Assembly: GCA_001771505.1 (NCBI GenBank)
Contig: MEUA01000038.1
Coordinates: forward strand, 1-35,782
Length of the DNA: 35,782 nt
DNA from: a candidate division WOR-1 bacterium RIFOXYB2_FULL_36_35
GTDB taxonomy: Bacteria > Margulisbacteria > WOR-1 > XYC2-FULL-46-14 > XYC2-FULL-37-10
Reading direction: 5' to 3'
This document shows, in pieces, positions 16,578 to 26,700 of this stretch; positions within the stretch are counted from its first letter, which is position 1; every line of letters begins with the position of its first letter. The translations under genes and the position numbers were made by a program. Below the pieces are notes generated by a model. The model worked only from the letters and a program-made list of their open reading frames with translations, did no database searches and was not told the origin of the DNA.

Positions 16578-18190
16578 ATAAGTGATTTTGCCGTCATATC
16601 ACTTGGAATGTCAAGCCCCATAATTTTAAGGATTGTAACTCCAATGTCGGGGACAATTCCATCTTTTGGTCTCTGGTTTATTCCTAAAATCCATAAAGGA
16701 ACAGGGTTAAGTGAATGTTGAGTGCTTACAACTCTCTTATGGTTATTCTCCAAAAACATTTCATCTGCATTTCCATGATCTGCCGTTAAAATGACAACCC
16801 CTCCCCTATCAAGCCATTTAGGAATAATCTCAGAAAGAGATTTTGATACAGCAATCATTGCTTTTTTAGCCGCATCCAAGTTGCCTGTATGCCCCACCAT
16901 GTCTCCATTTTGGAAATTATGTACAATTAAAGAATATTTTTTTTCATCCATTGCGCGCATAACTGCTTCAGTCTCTTTAAAAGCTGTCATCTCAGGAACA
17001 AGATCATATCTTTTCCCCTGTTCCGTCCGATCTTTTAAAGTAGGGTCGTAAACAAGGATGCGATCTTCTCCCACAAACGGCTCCCCTCTGCGTCCAGAAA
17101 ACCAACCGGTAACATGTGCAAATTTTTCTGTGCCGGCAATCCTAAGTTGCAGTAAATTAGCATTCGAAACAACTTCTCCCACAGTATCAGGGATCTCTTT
17201 TTCAGGATAAGCAGTTAAAGCATTCAATCCTTCGTAATATTCAGTCATAGCCACAAAAATTACATTTTTAAGTTTAGACTGTATATCTTGTATTGCTTTA
17301 TAAATATTTTCATCTATAGGGTTTGTCCCCTTTTTATAATTAAAAAACTTCTTATCTTTCTCAACAAAAGCGACAGTCATCTGAATAGCCCTGTCCTGCC
17401 TATAATTCCAAAATATGACTGAGTCTTTTGGCGCAACCCCATCATATTTCCCAATTTTTACAGGTCTAATGAATTCGTCTGTCTCTTTGTTGGCATACGA
17501 CTTTCTTATCGCATCTTGGGGTGTTTCGGCCTTATTTTCACAATCGCCAAGAACTATTGCCTTTAAGGCGATAAGAGTTTTATTCCAAGCTGTATCCCTA
17601 TCCATGGATAACTCACGCCCCATGATAGTCTTAACTTTAGCAACATTTTCTAATCCAAGATCAGAAATTTTATTCTGAAGCATTTTTATGTATACATCGC
17701 CCAATGCATTGGAGTTTGTATCTCTTCCATCACCAAAAACATGGATTACCACGTTTTTTAAATCATTTTGTTTTGCCAATTCCAACAAAGCAAAAAGATG
17801 GTTTATGTGGCCATGGACAGTCCCCCCATGCCCCTGCAAAATTCCCATTAGATGAAGCGTTGAATTGTTCTCTTTGCAATTTAAAACAGCTGAAAGCAAA
17901 GACTTGTTATTAAAGAAATCTTTATCTTCTATTGCGACATTTATTCTTTCTATAGACTGATAAACAACACGCCCCGCCCCCATATTTAAATGATTTACTT
18001 CCGAATTCCCCATTGTATTTTCAGGAAGGCCAACAGCCCTACCCGAACATTCAAGTCTGGCGTAAGGCTTTTCAAAAAGTTCTTTTAAAAATTGGGCTTC
18101 TCCGCTTTTTATTGCCTGATAAACGGCATTTGTTTCATCATTCCTCCCTATGCCAACCCCATCCATAATGCACAAATAAACCGGCCTCAT
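16574..18190 (-). CDS. gpmI: 2,3-bisphosphoglycerate-independent phosphoglycerate mutase
   Basis: Interconverts 3- and 2-phosphoglycerate in glycolysis and gluconeogenesis, using two Mn ions and a phosphoserine intermediate. Motifs numbered from the ATG at 18190 are the metal ligand D10 (CIMDGVGIG), the catalytic S63 (TMGNSEVNHLNMGAGR), HVFGDGRDTNSNA and the metal-binding ILTADHGNADEM. The frame extends to a TTG at 18208, but TAGGAG lies eight bases before the ATG at 18188-18190 and overlaps the longer version, so the ATG is preferred (538 residues, slightly above the usual 510). Together with PPDK and pyruvate kinase it covers the lower, three-carbon part of glycolysis. A repeat element (18226-18328) occupies its upstream region. 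Confidence 0.95.
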   Translation of the reverse strand: MRPVYLCIMDGVGIGRNDETNAVYQAIKSGEAQFLKELFEKPYARLECSGRAVGLPENTMGNSEVNHLNMGAGRVVYQSIERINVAIEDKDFFNNKSLLSAVLNCKENNSTLHLMGILQGHGGTVHGHINHLFALLELAKQNDLKNVVIHVFGDGRDTNSNALGDVYIKMLQNKISDLGLENVAKVKTIMGRELSMDRDTAWNKTLIALKAIVLGDCENKAETPQDAIRKSYANKETDEFIRPVKIGKYDGVAPKDSVIFWNYRQDRAIQMTVAFVEKDKKFFNYKKGTNPIDENIYKAIQDIQSKLKNVIFVAMTEYYEGLNALTAYPEKEIPDTVGEVVSNANLLQLRIAGTEKFAHVTGWFSGRRGEPFVGEDRILVYDPTLKDRTEQGKRYDLVPEMTAFKETEAVMRAMDEKKYSLIVHNFQNGDMVGHTGNLDAAKKAMIAVSKSLSEIIPKWLDRGGVVILTADHGNADEMFLENNHKRVVSTQHSLNPVPLWILGINQRPKDGIVPDIGVTILKIMGLDIPSDMTAKSLI

Positions 18191-18225
18191 AAAAACATCT
18201 CCTATCAAATAAAATGAAAAATGAT

Positions 18226-18328
18226 TTAACCCCGATTATTCATAGACAAACAGAATTCTAGCAGAGTGTTAGAAATTTCCCCAGGTATGAACCCCGATTT
18301 CCTAATCGGGGTGAACAATCGGGGTTAA
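18226..18328 (+). repeat. Palindromic repeat, subtype B, copy 1
   Basis: A 103-bp element. Its left arm ttaaccccgattattca is complementary to its right arm tgaacaatcggggttaa, apart from one change. An internal hairpin, accccgatt (18291-18299) and aatcggggt (18304-18312), adjoins the right arm. It aligns without gaps to the copy at 35315-35417 with eight differences counted by eye. It lies between the divergent gpmI and the membrane-protein gene. No convincing target duplication is seen beyond the TTAA ends. Confidence 0.9.
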
Positions 18329-18398
18329 TGACTAATATGCTCTTGTTTGTCCCGTTTTTATCAGTCATTTTTAATTAGGTCATTTGTATTATATCCTA

Positions 18399-18426
18399 TT
18401 GACGCATAAAATTAAAATGTTATACT
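18399..18426 (+). promoter_or_regulatory. Sigma-70 promoter of the bactofilin-like membrane gene
   Basis: TTGACG (18399-18404) and TATACT (18421-18426) are separated by 16 bases. Transcription would begin near 18433, giving a leader of about 27 bases that contains AAGGAG (18444-18449). Confidence 0.6.
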
Positions 18427-18459
18427 TTATGCCGAAACAAAAAAAGGAGTGTGGTTTAA

Positions 18460-19302
18460 TTGAAAAAAGTTTTAAGCCTTTTAATTGTCTTTTTAATTCT
18501 TGTTTCTCCTTCTTTCGCAACACTTTCCACCCTAAAGTCAGATATAAACAAAAGCATAGTAAAAATAGGATCAAATGCATCGGTTCAAAAAGATGCTATC
18601 GTTAAAAATATTATAGCCGTAAACGGCAACATAGATATTGCAGGAACCGTAGAAGAAGATGCCATTTCCGTAGGTGGCAATATAACCCTTAAAAACTCCT
18701 CAAAGGTAATGGGAGATGTCATTTCTTTTGGAGGAACAGTAAAAAAAGAGAACAATGCAACCGTAATAGGAGATATTGCAGAAGTAGATTTAGGCCCTTT
18801 GTCTAATATTTCTTCAATGATTACAAATAAAAATCTTCTTTTGCTGGGAATTTTCATTCACCTGCTAACGCTACTTGCTTTGTTAGCATTAGCTCTTACA
18901 TGTGTAGCAATCTTTCAAAAGTATATTGGAAAAGTTTCTTACTACGCGGAAAAATCGCCATGGAAATCTCTGCTTTGGGGATTTTTAACGGTAGTTGCTA
19001 TGCTGCCAATAATCTTAGGATTAATTTTGACCATTGTAGGGATACTTCTTGTCCCTATGCTCATTGTTATCCTTATCGCAGGAGCCTTCTTTGGATTTGT
19101 TGCTATATCGCAACTTGTCGGGAAAAAGATATTGCAAGCATTAAAAACTTATAATAAGCCAATGATAATAGAGACAGCATTAGGATTTTTAATTATTACG
19201 CTGATAAGCTTTATTCCGGTTGCAGGACTTATAATTAAATTTGGCGCTTCTTTAATTGGTCTGGGAGCTGTTATTGCAACAAAGTTTGGAACAAAAAAGT
19301 AA
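18460..19302 (+). CDS. Membrane protein with N-terminal bactofilin-like beta repeats
   Basis: A 280-residue protein starting at TTG (18460), with AAGGAG ten bases upstream. A signal peptide (1-20, LLIVFLILVSPSFA) is followed by a short beta-solenoid at about 35-107. Its rungs read KDAIVKNIIAVNGNIDIAG, EEDAISVGGNITLKN and MGDVISFGGTVKK, a pattern shared with polymer-forming bactofilin-like proteins. After this come about five hydrophobic segments (126-153, two within 171-218, two within 237-275). The order signal-solenoid-membrane places the solenoid outside the cytoplasmic membrane. Family members of this shape have no established function that I can name. It is likely monocistronic, with its own promoter. 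Confidence 0.75.
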   Translation: MKKVLSLLIVFLILVSPSFATLSTLKSDINKSIVKIGSNASVQKDAIVKNIIAVNGNIDIAGTVEEDAISVGGNITLKNSSKVMGDVISFGGTVKKENNATVIGDIAEVDLGPLSNISSMITNKNLLLLGIFIHLLTLLALLALALTCVAIFQKYIGKVSYYAEKSPWKSLLWGFLTVVAMLPIILGLILTIVGILLVPMLIVILIAGAFFGFVAISQLVGKKILQALKTYNKPMIIETALGFLIITLISFIPVAGLIIKFGASLIGLGAVIATKFGTKK

Positions 19303-19361
19303 TCTCGCTTTTTATGTAAAATAAGACTGCCTAAGGGCGAGAAAGCCTTGAAATTATGTAT

Positions 19362-19408
19362 GGTTCGACAAAGCCTGCCCTGAGCTCAGCTGAAGGGTTC
19401 ACCACGAC
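19362..19408. repeat. Intergenic repeat-like segment with palindromic centre
   Basis: The stretch from ggttcgacaaagcctg to gaagggttcaccacg contains the perfect palindrome ctgagctcag (19380-19389). It resembles a short repeat (ttcgaca-agc-ctgag ... gaaggg) often seen between genes in unrelated bacterial genomes. No second copy lies in this window, so the repeat status rests on recollection. Confidence 0.35.
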
Positions 19409-19423
19409 ACAATCGCAAAAAAG

Positions 19424-19439
19424 TGAATAATCGGGTTAA
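19424..19439 (+). repeat. Palindromic repeat, right-arm fragment at dxr stop
   Basis: tgaataatcgggttaa matches the right arm of the full element with one G missing. The dxr stop codon (19436-19438) is supplied by its ttaa end. Confidence 0.6.
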
Positions 19440-20578
19440 GGGGTTAATAATTCTCTTGTCTTCTTATCAGCCTCTATTATCTCTTCGAGAGAAGGTTTTT
19501 CTATTAGCTTATGTGCTTCCATTGCCTTTTTTATCTTTATGGGAATATCAAGAAAAGTAATTTTATTTTTTAAAAACATATTAACAGCAACTTCATTTGC
19601 AGCATTAACAACCGCAGGCATCGTTCCCCCTTTCATTCCAGCTTCATAGGCAAATTTTAAACATTGAAATTTCTCCATGTCAACATTTTCAAAAGTTAAA
19701 GATTTTATTTTATAAACATCTAAAACGTTCCATCTATTAACTTTTCTCTCCATTCCAAATAAAGCCAACTGAATGGGGATACGCATGTCAGGAGCTCCTA
19801 ATTGAGCTTTAACAGATCCATCTACAAATTCAACCATAGAGTGAATCACACTTTGCGGATGGACAACTGTTTCTATCTTGTTGTAATCTAATCCAAATAA
19901 ATGATGGGCTTCAATAACTTCAAATCCTTTGTTCATTAATGTAGCAGAATCAACCGTAATCTTAGGGCCCATTTTCCATGTAGGATGGCCTAACGCCTCT
20001 TTTACCGTAACCTTGGCCATTTTTTCAGGCGAAGCCTTTAAAAAAGGCCCTCCCGAAGCCGTTAGTATGATCTTTTTTATGTTCTCTATCTTTTCCCCCA
20101 TAAGACATTGAGCAATAGCTGAATGCTCAGAGTCGATCGGGAAGATGTTGACCCCCGAATTTTTAACCTCTTCCATAAAAATATCTCCGGCCGCAACTAA
20201 AATCTCTTTTGTAGCCAGGGCAATATTTTTTTTCAACTTAACAGCGCCAATTACAGCTTTCAAAGATAATGCCCCAGGAATTGCGGCTACAACAAGATTG
20301 ACCGCTTTATGGGTCGCAACCTCCAATAATCCCTCTTCTCCTGTTACTATTTTTACGTTTTGCCCTGAAAGGGCTGCTTCAACTTTACTTTTAACTTCAT
20401 CAGAAGCAACAGAGACAAGAAGTGGTTTAAATGTTTTTATCTGGGAAATAATTTCTTCTATTTCGTTTTTAGCCGCGATTGAAACAACGCTAAAAAAACT
20501 CGGAAAAGCAGAAACAACTTCAAGCGTTTGTTTCCCAATGCTCCCCGTTGAACCAAGTATTGCTATATTTTTTTTCAT
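19436..20578 (-). CDS. dxr: 1-deoxy-D-xylulose 5-phosphate reductoisomerase (IspC)
   Basis: Converts DXP to 2-C-methyl-D-erythritol 4-phosphate with NADPH, the committed step of the MEP isoprenoid pathway. The NADPH-binding loop is ILGSTGSIGKQTLE. Metal ligands are D149, E151 (PIDSEHSAI) and E220 (MNKGFEVIEAHHLFG). Substrate-binding ASGGPF and GHPTWKMGPKITVDSATL are present. The usual LANKE motif reads LATKE, a mild change. Length (380) is normal. The ATG lacks a clear Shine-Dalgarno. The last codons run into a right-arm fragment of the repeat family, which provides the stop. It is downstream of the radical SAM gene but separated by 110 bases containing another repeat copy, so co-transcription is uncertain. 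Confidence 0.96.
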   Translation of the reverse strand: MKKNIAILGSTGSIGKQTLEVVSAFPSFFSVVSIAAKNEIEEIISQIKTFKPLLVSVASDEVKSKVEAALSGQNVKIVTGEEGLLEVATHKAVNLVVAAIPGALSLKAVIGAVKLKKNIALATKEILVAAGDIFMEEVKNSGVNIFPIDSEHSAIAQCLMGEKIENIKKIILTASGGPFLKASPEKMAKVTVKEALGHPTWKMGPKITVDSATLMNKGFEVIEAHHLFGLDYNKIETVVHPQSVIHSMVEFVDGSVKAQLGAPDMRIPIQLALFGMERKVNRWNVLDVYKIKSLTFENVDMEKFQCLKFAYEAGMKGGTMPAVVNAANEVAVNMFLKNKITFLDIPIKIKKAMEAHKLIEKPSLEEIIEADKKTRELLTP

Positions 20579-20657
20579 ATTTATTTATCTTTTACTATTT
20601 TAACATTTTTTACAAAAAGCTCATAGGTATTGAATGAATAAAAACTTGAAAACGATG

Positions 20658-20680
20658 ACCCCCGAGTTCCTAATCGGGGT
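20658..20680. repeat. Palindromic repeat, imperfect hairpin copy
   Basis: acccccgagtt (20658-20668) followed by aatcggggt (20672-20680). The left half carries an extra C and an A/G change relative to accccgatt, so the stem is bulged. It lies between the radical SAM stop codon and the dxr start. Confidence 0.65.
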
Positions 20681-20688
20681 GAAAAAGA

Positions 20689-21942
20689 CTATGAAAACCG
20701 CCCCATTTCCTCAAAATCATACATTTTTTGCAGCAAAAAAGATTCAGTTAAAGAGGAATTAAACTGATATAAAACAGATAAGTTTCCAAATACATCTGCT
20801 TTTGCATAACAAAGTCCCTGAAATTCAAAACTCGATGATGATGAAGGAACAAAATAACCATTATTTCTGACTGCAGCGCCAGCAGAAATTACCGGCAAAA
20901 TTCTAAATATTGTTTTCCCTCCATGGTATGAATATCTATCTTTTAATTCATCAGAAGAAAGTAAAGCAACAACTCTTCTCTCGTAAAAATCCAGTAAAAA
21001 AGACTTTCTTAAAAAAGGATTGGAATGAGATTCATCGTTTGTTATAAAATCTATACCGCTAGGCAACAAAGCTTCTATATCTCTTTTAATCCTAAAAGCT
21101 TCTCTTGACAATAAAAAAGTATTAGGTGGATCATAACTGTTTGGAAAAATGTTTTTATTAAACAAGTGTACTGACAAATTAGATCTTCCTGGATGGGAAG
21201 AACCATATTTTTCTAATGCATCCTTCGAAAAAACATCCTTTTTTAAACGCCCATGAGTAGATATAAGCGGGGCAACAAATCCCGCCTCATCAAGTTTAAG
21301 AGCAAGATCACCAAAATCGGCAGAGAAAGATTTATCCCTCCATAAAAAAGGGTCGCCAAAATCATGTAGTCTCAAAATTTTTTCAGAATTAAATTTTCCA
21401 GAATTAAGTGAAGAAAAAACAGAATAACCAGAAGTTAGTTGAGCCAAAGCCTTTAAAAACAAAGGATAAGGCATATGAATAACTTTTTTGCTGTCATCTT
21501 GTTTTTTTCTAGGGGCACACATCAAACAATCATGGTAACATCCCCTTGAAATCTCCAATACGCTAATTGACTCTCTATTGTTAAAAAAACTTCGAAACAC
21601 AGAAAATGCTTTTGGATCTTTTTCCGGCGTATAAGGATCAATATACAAATCCAACTTTGGATCACTTACCTGCGGAAGCTCTTTTGTTATCGAATCTATA
21701 TCAGAAACCTGCGGGCATTCTGCGTTCAAAATGCTGGAAGTTTCTAAAAGACATCTTACCCCTTCCTGCGTTAAAATACTTAGGTGTCCTGCTAAACACT
21801 GATACCCCCTCGCAAAAGGTAAGATTCTCTCAAGTTCTACTCCTGCAATTTTTCGAGATAATGCTAATAAGTGGGGTTTTATTTTTATCGTCTGTCTTTT
21901 GGGCAGAAAATCTACAGATCGCTCGACAACTGCCATATTCAT
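20689..21942 (-). CDS. Radical SAM domain protein of unknown function
   Basis: A 417-residue protein with the radical SAM cluster motif C135-x3-C139-x2-C142 in EISRGCYHDCLMCAPRKK, which would bind a 4Fe-4S cluster and cleave S-adenosylmethionine. The preceding strand SVLEIS and the later LRLHDFGDPFLW fit the first strands of the family's partial TIM barrel, with FGDP in the place of the usual GGE-type motif. The first 120 residues and C-terminal 150 are not recognised; GAAVRNNGYFVPSSSSSFEF near the end is distinctive. No additional multi-cysteine motif for auxiliary clusters is evident. It follows the pyruvate-kinase-like gene by 94 bases on the same strand. Substrate and pathway are unknown. 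Confidence 0.7.
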   Translation of the reverse strand: MNMAVVERSVDFLPKRQTIKIKPHLLALSRKIAGVELERILPFARGYQCLAGHLSILTQEGVRCLLETSSILNAECPQVSDIDSITKELPQVSDPKLDLYIDPYTPEKDPKAFSVFRSFFNNRESISVLEISRGCYHDCLMCAPRKKQDDSKKVIHMPYPLFLKALAQLTSGYSVFSSLNSGKFNSEKILRLHDFGDPFLWRDKSFSADFGDLALKLDEAGFVAPLISTHGRLKKDVFSKDALEKYGSSHPGRSNLSVHLFNKNIFPNSYDPPNTFLLSREAFRIKRDIEALLPSGIDFITNDESHSNPFLRKSFLLDFYERRVVALLSSDELKDRYSYHGGKTIFRILPVISAGAAVRNNGYFVPSSSSSFEFQGLCYAKADVFGNLSVLYQFNSSLTESFLLQKMYDFEEMGRFS

Positions 21943-22036
21943 TACATAATCAACTACCTTTCTACATGTTTAAACAGTACAATATATTGGCAACGTCATT
22001 ATTTTTTTTCTTCAAGTCCTAGCTCTTTAGCAACTC

Positions 22037-23638
22037 TCATCTTACTTCAATAGTTTGAGATGTATCGGTTCTATCTTTGCCTGAGCCTCCAGAAGCAAAA
22101 GTAGTTGTAATCGATTGCCCCACCTGAGCCACTCCTAAGTATTGTACTAAAGCCTTGAGAAATGATTGAAAGCCATCCATTGTATTTGGAACGTCATCAA
22201 CTAAAACCGGATATACCCCTCTATAAAGCAACATCCTATAAAAAGCTCTTTCCGTAGGCGTAATAGCAACAACTGGAACTTTAGGATAAAAACCAAAAGC
22301 CAGATTTGCGCTATGCCCGGACAAAGTATAAGGGACAAAGGCCGTAAATCCTGGCAATCTTTCAGCGTTTTCAATGGCTCCCAAAACAAGAGAAGCTGTA
22401 TATCTGTCTGCGCTTTGATGCTCAATTAATCCTGTTTCTCCTTCATTGAAGATTGTCCTAAGTTTCCCTCTGAAAAAATTCTCAAATTCTGTATATTCTT
22501 CTGCCACAAGAGCATGTTTAACAGCTGTTTGAACCACCAAATTGGGATGGTCTCCTGTAGCTGTCTCTCCTGAAAACATAACCATGCTAACTCTGTCACG
22601 AGCTATTCCTGTAAAGATATTATCAGATTCAGCGCGCGTAGGTAAAGGAGATGTTTCCATCTGACCGAGCACATCGGTAGCAAGAATTCCTGGTTTCCCC
22701 TGTCTTCTTGCCTCTTCCATTAATCTGGCTTGAAGAAGAGGCAGTTTTTCAGGCCCTCCAATCGCACGAGCATCACCACGAGGAATCATCACCGCAGCAG
22801 TAGCGCTAATAACTCCTTTCAGATTGTCTATCATCCCTTTTTCTTCTTCTGGTTTTGCTATTTGAAGCATTTGCGGTTCTGGAGACTCACCTTGAGCTTT
22901 CATATACTCATCAATACTTGAAACAACAAGCGGCGAAGTAGTAAAAGAACGGGCTAGATAATGAAACCTGCCATCTCGCAGCCCAAAATCTATATCAGCA
23001 TAATCTTCTTTAGTTATAGCTATTACCTCCAAACGACATCCGCTGAAATTGATACTTTTATTTCCCTTAAGGTTGCCACCTCTTTCTATTGTACAAACAA
23101 TCCCTTCACCAGGCAAAACGTCTTCCATTTTTAATGCAATCTTCATATCTTCTATATAAATATGAACAAGATTCCCATTTTTGTGCGCAAGTTTTAAATC
23201 ATCATAAAGCTTGGAATAACCGGAAGGAACTCGCATAAATAATTTATCTTTTGTACATTCGCCTTCTCCTGGAGAAAGAGTTATTTTTTCTCCCTTTCTC
23301 ATCTCAAGGCTCCCTTCATAACGTTGGACTCTAAACTCAGGTCCTTTTGTATCCAACATTATTCCTATGGGTCGACAAAGTTCTTCTTCAACTTCCCTAA
23401 TCATATTTAGCAAGAGAACAACTCCAGCTCTATCTTTATCTGTTAAGACATGGGAAAAGTTTATACGTACAATATTCATCCCATCCATAACTAACCTTCT
23501 CAGATGTTCTTTTCCCGCTTCTAACACTCTAGATGGATTTAAAGTACAAACAAAGTGAGTGCGTGGAGCAGATATGGGAAGCCACTTTTTAATCTGGTAC
23601 GATCTCCCCCCGATGTTAAGCGAAATCGGTGATGTCAT
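22037..23638 (-). CDS. pyk: Divergent pyruvate kinase
   Basis: A pyruvate-kinase family enzyme (PEP + ADP to pyruvate + ATP) that departs clearly from consensus. Recognisable motifs are DGMNIVRINFSH (52-63), IMLDTKGPEFRV (93-104), DIDFGLRDG, AKPEEEKG (phosphate-transfer K262, metal ligand E264), PRGDA (R287, D289), ATDVLGQMETSPLPTRAE (T321) and FSGETATGDHP. Usual forms are KIEN, ARGDLG and ATQMLESM, so the active-site loops are reworked while key residues remain. The B domain (about 105-210) is also unusual. Length is 533 versus about 470-590 in the family. It is 84 bases downstream of a divergent PPDK. Its stop overlaps an ATG (ATGA) opening a 13-codon frame that is probably meaningless. Activity is inferred, not assured. 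Confidence 0.85.
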   Translation of the reverse strand: MTSPISLNIGGRSYQIKKWLPISAPRTHFVCTLNPSRVLEAGKEHLRRLVMDGMNIVRINFSHVLTDKDRAGVVLLLNMIREVEEELCRPIGIMLDTKGPEFRVQRYEGSLEMRKGEKITLSPGEGECTKDKLFMRVPSGYSKLYDDLKLAHKNGNLVHIYIEDMKIALKMEDVLPGEGIVCTIERGGNLKGNKSINFSGCRLEVIAITKEDYADIDFGLRDGRFHYLARSFTTSPLVVSSIDEYMKAQGESPEPQMLQIAKPEEEKGMIDNLKGVISATAAVMIPRGDARAIGGPEKLPLLQARLMEEARRQGKPGILATDVLGQMETSPLPTRAESDNIFTGIARDRVSMVMFSGETATGDHPNLVVQTAVKHALVAEEYTEFENFFRGKLRTIFNEGETGLIEHQSADRYTASLVLGAIENAERLPGFTAFVPYTLSGHSANLAFGFYPKVPVVAITPTERAFYRMLLYRGVYPVLVDDVPNTMDGFQSFLKALVQYLGVAQVGQSITTTFASGGSGKDRTDTSQTIEVR

Positions 23639-23722
23639 ATTTTTTTAAGCCTCGCTTTTATTTTTTTTGGCAAAAAATAAAATATATTTTGCCAGTCATT
23701 TAGGCCAACTTAAATTTAAGCT

Positions 23723-26700
23723 TTAAGCGGCTTTTTTGAGCTGTCCCTTTTTTGGTTTTCCTTCAAATTTATTCCCAGCCATCAAAACTTGTATAAGCGG
23801 TAATTTTATAGATTTATTAATTCGCTCTATTTCTGCTCGCGCCGCCGCAAGTCTTGCAGATGGAACGCCGTAAGCCGACATACTGATAATATTTAAACCA
23901 AGCTCATTTAAAACCCCTATTGAATATGGATCTCCACCATGCTCTCCACAAATCCCTATTTCAAAATCAGGATATACACTTCTTGCCTCCTCAACAAATA
24001 TTCTTATCAGTCTAACCACATCAGGATCAAGAGAAAGAAAAGGATGTTTCTTGCCATAATTATACATATTATTAGCAGCATATATTTGTAGGAATATTTC
24101 TGCGTCATCACGACTCAAGCCCTTAGTCATCTGGGTCAAATCATTTGATCCAACAGAGACAAAACCTTTTGGCCCTAATGCCTTTGCTACCCTTTTTCCA
24201 TTCAATGCAGCCGCAGGAGTTTCAATCATCACTCCCAACCTATAGTCTACTGCTCTACCTTGTCGTTCTTGGGTAATCTCGGCAGCCGCCGCTTCAACAA
24301 TTTTTCTGATTATTTCTATCTCTTCAACTTGAGAAACGAGTGGTATTTCTATCTCAACTTTTGGGTTTTTCCCTTCATCAATAAGCCGTCCGGCAGCCCT
24401 AAGCATAGCCTTCACTTGTGACTTGTATATTTCAGGAAACACAATCCCCATCCTTGCGGAACGAAACCCAAGCATTGGGTCAGATTCATGGAAGCTCTCA
24501 AGCCTTTGGTCAAGTTCTTCTCTTGAAATATTTAAATCTAATGCCAATTGATTTTTGCTCTCTTCTCTCTTAGGAGAAAATTCATGCAAAGGAGCGTCTA
24601 GTAATCGACCTGTAACCCCTTCCCCATCATTAATTTTATAAATCTCATAAAAGTCATTCTCTTGATTTCTTTCCAACATTTGTAAAATCGGCTTTAAATC
24701 GTCCATCAACCTCGCTTTTCTTGCATGTGAACCAGCATCCTTTCCACTGATTTTTATATATTCAAGATATTTTAAAAACATTAAACGAACATTATGCAAT
24801 TGATCTCTATCTAAAAACATATGTTCGGTACGTACAAGCCCTACCCCTCTAGCTCCAAAATTATAAGCATCTTGAGCTTTATCAAGTTCGGTGTTTGCTC
24901 TTATTTTTAAACGCCTAATGTTATCTGCTAAAGCAAGCAGTTGTCCAGCCTCGCTACTTAACTCCTTAGGTTTAATAGTTTTAATCTTTCCCAAAATGAC
25001 GTCTCCTGTTGTTCCGTTAATACTAAGTTCTGTCCCCTTATCATAAATCTTACCCTTAATTTTAATGCCAAGTATTCTCCCGTCTTCCTCTATAAACTCC
25101 ATGTCTTTAAACGAAACAACACAAGGGACTCCCCACATTGTCGTCATAATAACGGCATGACAAACCTTGCTTCCTGTTTGAGTTAAAACACCGTCAGAAA
25201 CTCTCATTCCCGGGACATCATCCTGCATCGTCATAGGTCTAACCAATATATAATGTTTTCTTTTATCATCAGGCATTCCATTTTGTTCTGCGATCTTTGC
25301 TGCAAGCTCCAATGGATCAAATATTATTTCTCCATACGCCGCCCCCATAGTACCGGCAGTCCCTTTTCCCAATAACCTTCCATCGCTTACAGCTTTTTTT
25401 AATTCGCCCAAATCAAACTTAGGAGCTAATAATTCCTTAAATTTCTCAGGCTCAACACGCATCAATGCCTCTTCCGCAGAAATCTTTCCTTCATTGTATA
25501 AATCCATAGCAATTTTAACGGATGCTTCCCCTGAACGCTTACCATTACGAGTTTGCAAAAGAAAAAGTTTAGGATTGCCTTGTTCATCCTGTTCAATAGT
25601 AAACTCAACATCCTGCATATCCACTGCATCCTCTTCTAACTTATTGGCACAGGCTATTAACTCATTATAAATCTTGTTAAGTTTTGTCCTGCTATCATTT
25701 AAAACTCTCAAAACTTCAGCCATCTCTTCACTTTGAAAGCTGAGCACCACTGTTAGATTTTTAAGCGCCTTTTCCCTATCGCTTATATCTTTTATATTGT
25801 TTTTTATAATACTAGAATACTCTTCTTTTTCTTCTTCGGAAAAACTCAAAGATTTCTTCAATCCTTCCTCTGTAAGTTCTTTTGTATTAATAACTCCATT
25901 TTTATCTATAATATTTGATGCTCTTAATCTATTAAGAATAATTTTAGCCTTTTTTCTTAGCAAAGAATTTTCTGAAAAGTTACTTTCCGTAACATATCCA
26001 TCTCTTAATGCTTCCAATGAAAGCGCGTCCCTAACGCCTGAAACAACTTGCTCTCCTTGAGCATTAAACAAAACACTTCCAGAGATAACTTTTTCGCCTG
26101 TATCTTTATCTCTGGTAAACAAGACACCAGTGCCAGAAAAAATCCCTTTATTACCAAAAACCATTTCAACAGAATTCACAGCAGTTCCAAGATAATCGGG
26201 AATCCCCATCTCGTTTCTTGCATATTTCGCTCTCGGAATATCCCATGAATCAAAAACAGTTTCAGTAGCCAGATAAAATTGTTCTCTATAATCTGCAGGG
26301 AGTACTTTCTCTGCTTTTTGATAAAATCCTTCAAAAGTTTCCGCCAAGCCACACAAATCTTCATATGTCATCTCAGCATCATCAGAGTAACCTTTTTGTT
26401 TTTTTAGTCTCTCTTTCGCATTTTCAAAGTAATCTATTTCAGCCACATTGCTTCCTGCCGCTTTAGCCTGTTTATTAAGAATAGAAGTAATTTCATATAC
26501 AACATTCCCAAATTGCGCTAAAAGAGTACAATAAGAATCCATCCAAAAACGAGCTTTTGCTGTATCCCCTGATGCCAATGCCTTTGCCACAAGTTTTTCA
26601 AGAAGATCTTTTGTTAAGCCTATATTTAGTATGGTTTCCATCATCCCTGGCATTGAATCTCTCGCACCTGATCTGCAGGAAACAAATAGAGGGTTATCTA

